Assembly: GCF_003589595.1 (NCBI RefSeq)
Contig: NW_020653750.1
Location: forward strand, 3,320,678-3,384,677
Origin: Hyposmocoma kahamanoa
Taxonomy: Eukaryota; Arthropoda; Insecta; Lepidoptera; Cosmopterigidae
DNA length: 64,000 nt
Reading direction: 5' to 3'
Positions 32,883-44,500 of the stretch are shown in pieces. Positions within the stretch are counted from its first letter, which is position 1. Each line of letters starts with the position of its first letter. Under the pieces are notes generated by a model that worked only from the letters and a program-made list of their open reading frames with translations, did no database searches and was not told the origin of the DNA. Position numbers and translations under genes: made by a program.

Positions 32883-35800
32883 TTATTGCCGAACACTTGA
32901 CTTAGACTTCGAATTATCTGATGACTTTCTTAATGTATTTAGTAAGTTCTCAAGGCCCTCTCGACTTCTTACAGCAAAAGACCTCCTGAGCTTCCCGTTT
33001 TCATTTTGCGAAGATCTACTGAATGGTTGTTCTGACGCCCTATATGATAAGGGCAGTGGAGGTTTCTGAGATACATGATTCTCAGGTTCTGATAACTGTC
33101 GCGTCAACACTGGCCGCCTCAACTCTATTGGTTCTGTATCGCTTACAGCAGATTCTTCAGTGTTCCTGTGGGTATCTTCTCCGACGGCGACATCAGGTGT
33201 CAGGTTACACGAGCATTTGACCTTACCACATTCACGGCATAGAAACCTTTCAAGCTGCAAGCAATAAATGTCATGCATACTAGACACTCAAGCACAACTA
33301 CAATCATGCAGTAACAAGCCTAACTAACATCAATTTGGGTTTAAATTTAAATGTAGGTGCTTGTAGTGTATTTCTTTATTCATATAATATATGGCATTAG
33401 TACATACTTAATGCCATATATTATATGAATAATAAGTACACTCTTAATGCCATATATTATATGAATATACCACATGGCAATTGGGCAAGCAATACTTTAT
33501 AGACGGCAAACAAAAGTGAACATTATAAAATAAAACCGGATTAGCTTTGTTTTAAGGGCAAAATTTTCACACTTTCTTTGTGTAAGAGTGTGCAAACCAA
33601 ATGCGTAAAATGTGTAATTATTTACATTATAAAGTAAAATAACTGAAATATAAATATTATACGAAACAATTTTATTGAATAAAGTTACACCACTAGCTGA
33701 TACACATAAATAAACAAATATACATAAATAGTAACAAAAAATAAATAACTGGTGTGCTTTGGTGATACCTGGTGCACATCTACATGTAAAGCATTAGGGG
33801 GAATGCACCAACTATGTATAGTGTACAGTATATTTAACTACTAATTACTACATATACGTATACCCAAAATAACATAATTAGACTACGAGAAACAACAAAA
33901 AAAAATGTTACAATTGATTAACTGTGTCATTCTAATGTTTTTAGCAATATCACTTTATTGATACACTTTAAATAGAATAAACTGATAAATCTGATAATTA
34001 TGAAAATAATTCTAATTTCGATTACAACTTGCAAAATGTACCAAAACTACTTTTTAGAAATTAGTAGAAATTATTGTATCCAGAGATGGGAGCCTGGAGA
34101 TCTGATACACAGGTTCCCACCAAATATGACTCCAGTCTCTTATCAAGATTTTTCTTTTGAAGTAAAAACTAAAAAGTCAGCTATTTATAAGTTTACTTAT
34201 GTAATGACCTTGATAAGAGGCAATAAAGATTATTACTATTATTAATATTTTTTTAAGTTTGATTTATACTGCTGGAACAAAAGCGATATAGCTAAAAACG
34301 TCATAAAAATACTTAACTGATACACTCAACAGTAACTAGAGCTATAATCACGGCTACAACAGTATTAATAATCAACAAAAATACATTTATATGACTTACC
34401 CCTACTTTCCGAAGAAGATCACCAACTATATTGATAGCAGTCACTCGCGACGACGGGGTCATCGCATTGCCGTTTATTTCTCCTGATGAAATAAAAACAA
34501 ATTGTTACATTACTATTATTATGTTGAAGGAGAAAATAAGGAGAACGGAGATAAAATAATTAATAAAAAAAACTTCAAATTGTTAGACATTGATAAGGTT
34601 TTTAAGAGGAGAGCTTTTAAAAAATTATGTTACATAACGACAACCAAAATTTTAACTGTCAACTTCAACTCAATTAAAATTTCATTCGTACATTTGCTAC
34701 AATCATCAGAAATAAACAAAATATTTCGAAAGAACTTATTTCTCAACTTTAGATTTCAACTAAATTAATGATTGGAACAAGAACCAACTCACTATCTTCT
34801 AACAATCCAGGCGAACAACGAAATTCAATGTGAAGAAACCTGTACAAAGCTGTGAAAGTGATAAAGCATTTTTAAAAACTTACGTTTTTGTGGTGTAGTC
34901 ATTGAAGTCTGTGTTTCGATTTCAACTTGAGTACGAGTGGAGACATGCCCATTAACTAAAGCATTATCGTTTTCACTACCGTCCTCTTTCTTGCTGTGCG
35001 GATGTCGTTCTACTACTTTTAGTTCTTGTTTCAGATCTGCAGAAAAAATTGATATACATGTAACTTAAATCAAACATAATCTCTAATTTTTCATAGCTGG
35101 TAATGCATGCAATATATGTTCGGTATGTTACCATATAGTCCAGTTTTCTTTAAAAAACCTGTCGAACTTTATGCTAGCAAATGAATATTTTGAAAATATG
35201 TCTCAAATTAACACATAGTCTTTTAAATTTATTTATCTTTAGTTACGTTTTACCAATGATTGCTTTTTGCCTTCTGCCAATACTCTTCTAACAATAACTG
35301 AACTATAGCATTCCAAATGTATATGTATATGTATAGGCAGACCTGTCGACATCCATAGGCACTTATTTTCAAAAGTTCCATTAAATACTTACCAGCTGGT
35401 TTAACAAACCAGGAAAATGTATTTACACATATTATAATTACCTCTAGCTTCATCATTAGCCCTCTGTAATTTCACCCTCAAATTCTCAATTTCGTCTACT
35501 TCACTCTCCAGTACAGCATTTCTTTCATAAGCTTGATTTAATAATGCTTCTATACACGACACTGATTCTGATATTACTCTGAAAATTATACGGTTTATCA
35601 TAACTGACTAGTTTACTTTCAAATAGCTGTCTTGTTTGTACTAATTAAACCCAGAAATAATGGAAGGGGTCTGAAGTAAGGACTTTTATTCTATAACTTT
35701 TTTTAAATTATCAAACAAATTAAAATATCGTTTAATGAGAATCTTATGAATGAATACTATATATAGACAGAAATGGTTTTGATTACTCCATTTCAATAGT

Positions 35801-38800
35801 GTTATATGGCTTCTAAAATACCAACAAAATAAATTTATTGGAAAATAATACACACCAATAAAAACAAACAAGCCTTTCATTTCAATTTGTCCTACTATTA
35901 AAACCAGATAAACAATGCTGAAACCTTAGAAAATTTCTTGCAATCAATGTTTATGTAAATCATATCCTTGATATCTTAGTTTATAATATAGTTCCTTAGT
36001 CACTGTTGTACTTTGTGAATTAGTCAATAAGTTATTGATATGCGTTTTTGTAATGATGTGGAAGTAGTACGACATATTTCTTTTGTAGTATACAATTTTC
36101 AAATTATTAAAACCCTTACCAAAATATTAAAATTAAATACGATGGTTGAGCTACTGATTGCTTTACGTTGATTTAAAGTTTTAAAATTTTCACACGTTAT
36201 TTAATTTTAAAATCGAGACTTAATCATTTATAAACATATTTTATTTCCTCAACATTTCTTATGTGTTGTGATGTCTATGGTCTCGAAGGGACTGTCCCTT
36301 TGAGACTATGTAAGATAAAATATGGTCAATATGCTAATACACGATTAAGTCCCAATTTTAAAATAAAATAAAAGTGACTGTGTTTACAAAAAGTTTAATG
36401 GTAATAACTTTCCACTGTATTCACATCTAAACAATTACTTTTCAACACAAAAGTCCTAGGACTTTAGATGACTATTACGATTCTATAAAAATTTAGTGAA
36501 ATTTGTAATACAACAGTCAAATATGTGGTTTGGCATGTATAAATATATGGCTGTCATATTATAGGTTAGATAAAATTTTCTTTGTTTCAAATTTGTGTCA
36601 ATGATAGATAACACCTTTATAATAATAATGCTCACGCATGTATAAATATCTCGAGGGGAGGCCTTTTTAAGAAATTAAACAAGCAGTACAGAGTAAAAAT
36701 ATCCTTTGCCTTAATGCTTCTGGGTTATTCCAGCGAAAATGACACCGCGGTTCAAAAAATAAATTACAGATTTTGATTTTAATTATATGACTAGAATATG
36801 CCCAATAAATCAAAACATTAGAAATAAATGAGATTTTTCAGATATTGTACAATTATTCTATATCTTCTCTTTATTACCGCAGCCATAGTGCAATCGTCTA
36901 TGATGGAGCATTTTTTCCTATAATGTTAGCAATAATTTTCGCGGTTATTTGTGCGTCTTTCTAAATAAGTTATTACTGTCGAAAAAAATACAATTTACGA
37001 ATTTTAAAACAGTGATAAGTGATTGCATGGTGAAGTATATATGGTGAAGAGTTATTAAAGTTTCAATACATACTAATTTCAAGTCCCACCTATCACAATG
37101 AAACATATATATTTTTATTTTATCCAATAAATATGCAATCTGTTGGTATTTGTTTCTGTAAAAGTAACAATTATGTTAAGGGTCATTATTTTGGTTTGAT
37201 TAAGCATTGTGCAAGTAAATAGGAATGTTAATATTAAGATTTGGAAGTGTGTCCCACCCGTCTCAGAGATGGGTGGAACACACTTCTAAACTTTTTTATT
37301 TGACTAAATGTTTGTATTTAGATGGATTTAAACATTTGATGTGTTAAATTGTGACGATTGAGACACCATTTTGTGACAAGTGGGACAAGTTACATTTGAG
37401 TACAAAGAAATCTAAAAAATATACTATTTATATGTAGATCCATCATTTGTAAGCAAATATTTTATAATTTTTGTCATAATTATGACTTTTAACATATTAA
37501 AAAAAAAACATTTTTTGCATTTTCCTGCTGATTTTTAGTATCAGGAAATTCATGAAAAGTCAATAAAGAATGTTTTAACTACATATTCGAGCAAAATTTC
37601 TAAAATTTAATACATTTTGATATGACACTTTTGTATCAAGGATGCGGCAGAGTTTTTCAAATTTATTAATGCATTTTACATGCGTGACTCTGATTTCATG
37701 TCATCATAGATAGTGTCTCAGGAAAAATAATAGGATTACTTTAACAGTTCTTTCATTCTGTTTTTTTTTTGTGTTAAAATGTCTTAATACAAGAAAAATC
37801 ATAAAATATTTGCTTACTAACAATGAAATTATATTAAACTGTGTAATTTTGTTAATTCTGTGTATTCAATTGTAACTTGTCCCACCCGTCACAACTTTAA
37901 CATATTAATTACCTTAAAATTTATTAAAGTTATTAATGAAGTGTATATACTATAAAATAGAACTTTACCATACAAGTTATCACATATGAAAAACTTGCAA
38001 AACAAGATAATAATAGTTTGTCTTGATTTTGGCAATGAAGCCATCAACTCAAACAGGCGGGTGTCGTGAGTGTCCCACCCATCACTTAGAAAATTAAAAA
38101 TTTTGAGTATAAATAAGGTCATAAATTTATGTTAATAAATAGTCGCAGTTGAGTTTCATGATATTTTCATTTTAAGTCCAATTAACCAATGGTTAAGGAG
38201 AAATTACTTAAAGTTCGAGAAAAAAGGAGTCAAAATGTCCCACCCATCACTTTGGAATGGCCCTTCTGCAACATTTACTTTTATAATGTCAAATAAGTTA
38301 TATTATATTTTGATCCACATATTTACCTTTGACCTCGTTCTAAATCATCATTTTTCTGTTCTAATTCTCTGACATATGCTGCCTGCTTATCTTTTTCTAC
38401 TTTGAGGACCTGTAGTTCATTTTCCAAAGCATTGGTTTCAAGCTGAGTTCTTTCTAGTTTACTCTAAAAATAACAAACCATTTACAAATGCAAAAAATTG
38501 TTTAAAATAGACAACAAAATCAATACACAGGTGAAAACTGAAATTGTACTGTAATATTACAATATAGCAGTTTTTTTTTAATAATTGTGTAAAATTTGTT
38601 TATTATTTATTAATTATAATTTTGTAGTATCTAAATAACTTTGCAACCCAATCTTTACATTCATGTTTGTGAACGCACGCAAGTACTTACCCTTAGAATT
38701 TCGATTTCATTTTTTAACCTCTGATTTTGATGTTCCAGATCTCTGTTCTGTTTCTCAACCTGTACCAAAGAAGCCTCTAATTCCTTCTCAAGCTGCGCTG

Positions 38801-39010
38801 AGTTCTCAGTATATTCATCAAGTTCTTGCTGTATGTCGTTAGCCCTGCAATCCGTACAAGTGCGTGTATGAATCATAAAATCAATGCAGGTTGTACGCAA
38901 TACAATTAAAGCGCCATAAAAAGCACAAACACTCACTTCTGTTCATAATACTTCGCCTGCTTTTTCCAATACTCCACTTGATCAGATTCTAATTGTCTTG
39001 GAGATTCCAT
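32883..39010 (-). CDS. nudE: nudE, dynein/Lis1-binding coiled-coil protein (7 exons, 369 aa)
   Basis: Exons on the - strand: 39010-38937, 38844-38691, 38463-38327, 35578-35442, 35036-34884, 34482-34400 and 33254-32883. All introns are GT-AG and phases agree. The start is MESPRQLESDQVEYWKKQAK. A coiled coil covers about residues 10-170, with the family motifs LEKELEASLVQVEKQNRDLE, NQRLKNEIEILR, AAYVRELEQKNDDLERGQR and LLNQAYERNAVLESEVDEIE, close to vertebrate NDE1/NDEL1 and fly nudE. The C-terminal half is Ser-rich and has a Cys-containing patch FLCRECGKVKCSCN (about residues 249-262). NudE proteins tether Lis1 to cytoplasmic dynein in nuclear positioning and mitosis. Length is close to NDEL1 (345 aa). 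Intron 3 (2.7 kb) holds a foldback repeat and the TGTCCCACCC motif cluster. Head-to-head with TXNDC11. Confidence 0.95.
33376..33467. repeat. perfect 24-bp hairpin plus a third direct copy
   Basis: 33376-33399 (TTATTCATATAATATATGGC then ATTA) is exactly complementary to 33409-33432, with loop GTACATACT. The right arm recurs directly at 33445-33467, a 36-bp period. It lies in nudE intron 6, close to the last exon. Confidence 0.9.
34072..34246 (+). repeat. interspersed repeat, family C, copy 1 (LINE 3'-end-like)
   Basis: TATTGTATCCAGAGATGGGA through AATAAAGATTATTACTATT matches 50122-50283 almost along its length. The polyadenylation-like AATAAA and ATT-rich end suggest a 5'-truncated LINE 3'UTR or a SINE. 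It lies in nudE intron 6. Confidence 0.75.
36190..36380. mobile_element. foldback/MITE-like palindromic element
   Basis: Two arms of roughly 80-90 bp pair imperfectly around a centre at about 36291. Outer blocks are TTTTAAAATCGAGACTTAAT on the left and ATTAAGTCCCAATTTTAAAA on the right. The inner hairpin is GGTCTCGAAGGGAC / GTCCCTTTGAGAC. No flanking duplication was fixed. In nudE intron 3. Confidence 0.6.
37249..38250. repeat. cluster of TGTCCCACCC motifs in nudE intron 3
   Basis: TGTCCCACCCGTC or TGTCCCACCCATCAC occurs near 37251, 38069 and 38237 with TTGTCCCACCCGTCAC near 37877. Related inverted forms are GATGGGTGGAACAC near 37267 and GTGGGACAAGTTAC near 37379. Spacing is irregular. It is probably the decayed interior of an unknown repeat. 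Confidence 0.5.
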
Positions 39011-41538
39011 GATAAAATATTATTTGTTACTTTCAACAAATTCACACTCAAGGATACACCTTCAACGATTCATAACAAAATTATGTTATTGATGCGACCA
39101 ATGCAACCTCTAAATTGTTTTCTTAAGAATTGTGATGCAAACGTTGATGAATTGAATTATTTCACTACTGTTTGCGAAATATTTTGCCGTTATAACACAA
39201 AACGTAAAAATTATGACACAACTTCGTCGTTCAAAACAAGACAATTGACAAGACAAGATGGCGCTGGCAGAAGGTATTGCAATTTTCAAACATCATCTTG
39301 TAATAAGAGGTTCAACACACACCCTGACTTTATATGATGTGTGTGATCGTGTCATTCAACATATTTGCTCTTATGTAGCGTAGTTGTTGGGTGATGGTGA
39401 AGCAAAGAGTCTTTGCCAAAGACCAAGTAATATGATGACTTCAGTGAGTTTTATAATAATTCATACAGGGACTGCCTTCGGGAAGTAATGTAATAGAAGT
39501 TATAGCTAAAAAATGTAAAGAAGATAAAGAAATAATGTGATGTGACGACGATACATGAAAAATGTTGCTCACAAAAACTATATAATCAATTATCTAGTTA
39601 AAAATGCTTATTATTACTTGCATGAACTGTCAGATTTAAAAAATAAGTTACATACCGATTTGATTAGGGTATAATCACACTAAAAGATATTGGTGGGATT
39701 GTTCGAAAAAAGGTTGCAGATGGAAGTGAAATAATGAGCTAAACTTTCTTTTTCTGAAAACACGTATGATTTTACGGGTTTTGAAGGATTACCTAACGGA
39801 TTTAAATTAAAATGTGTCTATTGTTTCATTTTAAAATTATATGCGTGCATTAAATTATATTTAACGTGTTGCATGATGGAAAAATGTCCATTTTGAAAAA
39901 AATATTGAAATAAAATTCTTTCAATTTCCTGTATTTGCCCTTAAAGGATGGAAAAAATTGGTTTGTATAGTCTAAGATTTTTCCACATTTGTCAATTGAC
40001 AAATTGTTGACAAATTGACTGTCAAAAATTGGAGACACAGAACGAAAACGATGGCGCCATAATATATTATATAAAGATTTCTTTTACCTGTGATTCTCTT
40101 CGCTGTTGTTCAATCATTTTAAATCTAATTTTTCTCTAACTTACTTTTAACTATACAATTATATTTTATAGTTCACGCTAAATAAAACTTCAACAGATAT
40201 TTCTAAACAGAGAGACTAATATGAACTTTGTATTTTGAATTATATTTTTTTGATTGATTGGATATGAATTATGTTTTTCCATGTTTTCAGAAAAATTTCC
40301 ACTATTAAAATTTTTCAGAAAATTACCCAACACTACAGTAATCGAGATTAATTTAATTTATGTACGTATGATTCATATATATCAATGTAACATGTCCTTT
40401 AATTTCCATAGTCTAAGCGAAAAATTTTATATAAGATTCTGAGCTGAAATGGCGTGTTTTTGAAGTTACTTAGTACTGTTTTTAAAAATATTATTTTTAT
40501 TTTAAGTATATTATGAAGAAAAAACGAAGAAAGAAATAGTGATGAAGAAACCAAATTACAAAAGACTTCATCCTGAAAATTCCACTAATTACGAATTCAA
40601 AATTATTGTTCGAAATGATGGAAGATAATGTGATTTAAGTGAAAGTAAAACATAAATATTGACTCCCGCCGCTTAAAAAACTATTTAATAAACCCAAACA
40701 AGTGACCTAAGTTATTTCAGAAAAAGTGAAAACATAATGTATTAGAATTTAGAACTACACTGGCAAATATTACTGAGAATCCCGATAATTAAACGAAGAC
40801 ATGGCTCAAAAGACTTATATCCAAGCCAAAACTATTAATAAAAAAAGAAAGATTCTGACGGCGGGTTTTTGAAGTCACGAGTATTTTACAAAGACTATTT
40901 TTGTTTGAAGTATAATATTATGAAGAAAAAACGAAGAAAGAAATAGTTATGAAGAAAGTTAGAACTATATTCCTTAATTTAAACCAAATTACAAAAGACT
41001 TTATTCTGAAAATTTCACTAATTACGAATTAATTATTGTTGTTATTATTGTTGTATTAAGTGATAGAAGATAATGTGATCTAAGTGAAAGTAAAACATAA
41101 ATATTGACTCCCGACGCTTAAAAGACTATTTAATAATAATAAGTGAACTAAGTTATGAGAAAGTGAAAACGTATTGTATTAGAATTTAGAACTACAATGG
41201 CAAATATTAATGGATCCCGATAATTAAACGAAGACATGGCTCAAAAGACTTATATCCAAACTAAAACTATTAATAAAAAAAAGAAAGATTCTGACAGTGA
41301 CATTGACGTTTGACCCTCAAGAAGAGTTCAATAGTTTCCAAAAAGTATTGAAATTGTAAAAAGTGTAATTAATCAAAGAAAAATTAATGTCTAATAAGTT
41401 TTATTATGCATTTTCAAACATTTATATTTCATAGTAATGTTGCAAAAGTATTTTGTTGTAGTGAATACCATTTGCCATGCAATTTAAACGCTGAAGATTT
41501 TTCAATACCTATTTTCTTTTTATTTTGAATGACGTGTA
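39011..41538. other. interval between divergent nudE and TXNDC11
   Basis: This should hold both promoters. The near part has a possible tiny exon-like reading on the - strand (40117-40088) that I could not connect. The half next to TXNDC11 is filled by a tandem duplication (40442-41300). No other coding sequence was seen. Confidence 0.5.
40442..41300 (+). repeat. diverged tandem duplication of about 420 bp
   Basis: Copy 1 is about 40442-40860 and copy 2 about 40861-41300. They share TTATGAAGAAAAAACGAAGA, GTGAAAGTAAAACATAAATA, TATTAGAATTTAGAACTACA and GAAGACATGGCTCAAAAGAC in order. Copy 2 contains an extra block near 40960. Both end just before the TXNDC11 5' flank. A fragment of the same sequence is at 22919-22968, so the unit is a dispersed repeat that was duplicated locally. 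Confidence 0.85.
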
Positions 41539-44500
41539 ATGTTTCCAACGGCCGACGCTGATGATATTTCGCAGAGCACGTTATATAAAAGGAACTCGAG
41601 TCCTTCTAGAAATGAACGAGACTCTCGTAAACCCACACAAGTCGCGAAACCAAAAAATAATAACCGCGAGATAACTTTCAACATGTTGCTCAAGGAAATG
41701 GTTTTCTGTATCGCCCTCGCGCTCACTACTTATGGAGCACTTCACAATACGTAAGATTTTCCACGTAATTTCAATTAAAAGTAGTCGAGATTGTACTATG
41801 GTATAGCTTTTCCAAAAAAAAAAAACAAATTTCGCTAATGATTTATTACGTCTTTTTTTTTTAAATTATTTACCAAGATTAACAATATGGAATGTAAAAA
41901 AGTACGTAAGGTTTTCTGAAGTTTTATGTACTTTTATTGTGTGATATTTTCGTAGGCCAACAAAGATCTCAAAACACCCTCAAGCAGTGAGATTCTTCAG
42001 TGCAGATTCTCCAGTCACAGATTGGTACAAGGGTCAGCTTAGCAATGCCTTGCTCTACATCAACAATGCAGATGTTGCTTTTGTAATGTACTATGCACCT
42101 TGGGATGCCGAATCACAGTATGTTAAACAGGAATTTGAAAAGGCTGCTACTATTATGGGTGATCAAGTGAGTTTCAATATCATTAAAGATCATACTGATT
42201 TTGAGTTAGCTTTCTAAGTTTATGTACATCAAATTTATGTGCATCATATTGAGTCTACTGCTCAAAAAAAAAAAACAAAATTTGTGACTTAAACTTCAAC
42301 CATTACTTAAACATTCTCAAAAAAGCTACATTAAACTGCTACACTTGCTAGAAGCAACTATCATGAGATGAAGTATTTGCCACAGTTAGAAAATTCTCAA
42401 TCCATTTTTAGTTCCCATTCTTTCGTAGATATATACTGAACATTGGCGATGTTCACCATATTTTTTATATTTATACAATGTTTATAATTACTATATGATA
42501 CTGGCAAAATCCAAAAATAACATTGCCACCAAGCAAAAAGAAGCAGAAGATCTTTTGTTCAAACATATTTTACTAATAATTCTTACTCTTACGTCAAATC
42601 ATAATAAACACAGGTGGCTTTTTCCTTGTTTTGTATAGGTAAATAAAATGCTATTTTGTTCATGTGTGTACAAATTGTGACTGGTTTAAAAGCAATGTAT
42701 TTAGCAATTGTATTTATAGTGTCAGTTGAGAAAACAATATTATGTGTAACAATGGTTTTCACTGACAAAATTTCTTAATATCACTAAGATCAGTCAACCT
42801 GTTATGTTGTGTTCATCATCATCACTACCGGGCACGGGTCACCTGTCGGGCGCGGGTTTAGGCCATAATTATGTTACTATAACAAAACTAAAATATGTTC
42901 AGAAGTTGAAAGGAAAAAGTTTATCTACATGCAATGTGTATGAAAGAGAAATTGTAATTATGAAAATTTTTATACTATAGGCAAAACTTTCAGAGAAATG
43001 TTCAAGTGCTAAAGTGATGAGTATAATATCATGATCATTATGATTTAAACTTAGGTACATTATAATAATTTTTATTTTTCCTTTCTTTATCCTGCGATCA
43101 GCCTTCCTGGCTATAAACAGATGGGTTGTATGAAGTTCATAATGGAAAGGGTGCTACTCCCAGTGGAGCGCTGCCGTATAGGTTATGTAGTCAGGTATTT
43201 TACTGACTACCGTGGTCAAAGACGTCACGCTTTTTTTTTAGTCGCCGTACGCTTTCAGGCATGGTGAGCTGCTTGGCTAGTCGATTTGGGTGATATTCTA
43301 GCTGAGTTCTGTATTTATCACTGTAGGAGGCTATTTCTTCTGTAACTGTGGGCATGTCAAGAAATTCGTGGATCTCCATTGTTTTTATGAACCATGGCAC
43401 ATTTGATATCTGTCGGAGTATATTGCTCTGCACCCTTTGAACAATCATTATATTAGAGGTACTAGCAGCGCGCCAGAGTTGTATGCCATAAAACCAAATT
43501 AGCTTTAGTATTGCTATGTAAATTAGAATTTTGTTATCAATGGCCAGTTTAGAATTTCGTCCAATCAGCCAGAGGAGTACTTTGAATCTCAAATTGATCT
43601 CATCTCTTTTGGTTAGGATGTGTTTCTTCCAGGTTAGTCTGCGGTCCAAATGCATTCCCAGGTATTTCACTGTATTCTGGTGTGGGAGTTGAGCGCCATA
43701 TAAGGAGACCGGTGGGCAGTCTTCTTTGCGGAGAGTGAAGGTGACCTGTACTGATTTAGTCTCATTAGCAGCAATTCTCCATTTTGCTAGCCAATCCTTA
43801 ATTTCGTTTAAGCTGCTTTGAAGGAGTCGGGATGCTTCAACTGGACATTTACTTGAGGCATATAACGCCGTGTCATCAGCGAAGGTAGCAACGGTGGCCT
43901 TTGGGTTTTGTGGCAAGTCGGCTGTGAAGAGTGTGTACAGAACAGGTCCAACCACGGATCCTTGTGGAACACCTGCAGAGATTTCATGAAATCCTGATGT
44001 GTGGTCGCTATCCCTAATTTGAAATGTTCTGTTACTAATGTATGAGCTCAGGACTCCATAGAATGTGTGTGGCAGTAAAGATTTTATTTTATATAGCAAC
44101 CCCTTGTGCCAAACCTTATCAAAGGCTTGCTGTATGTCAAGGAAAGCCGATGAGCAGTATTCTTTTTTCTCGTATGACTTTTTGATTGCTCTGCATACTC
44201 TGTGGGCTAGTTCTACAGTTGAGTCCTCTTTTCTAAATCCAAGTTGGTGGTCAGGGACAACAGAATTTTCCCGGAATACATGTGTCAGCCTATGTAGCAA
44301 ACACCTCGCAAACAGCTTGGACATAGCAGGAGTAAGCTGATCGGTGTATATGAAGTGATATCGTGAGAAGATTTACCAGGTTTGTGGACCATTATAATTT
44401 GGGATATTTTCCACAGGTCTGGGAAATGAGAGTAGGACTCTCATGATTGCATTGAATAGCATTGTGAGGTATACTAATCCTTTGCACGGCAATTCTTCAA

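Noticed and set aside
32883..33287. Taking the last nudE exon as a separate 134-aa gene with its own ATG
   Set aside because: The acceptor at 33254 joins in phase to the upstream coiled-coil exons; the first residues of the open frame are intronic.
33376..33467. CRISPR-like repeat array
   Set aside because: Only three units, one of them inverted, in a eukaryotic intron; no spacers of regular length.
40088..40117. Possible 10-codon first exon on the - strand (MIEQQRRESQ followed by a GTAAAAG donor)
   Set aside because: No acceptor and continuing exon in phase could be found downstream, and nudE has its own ATG at 39010. Too short to support alone.
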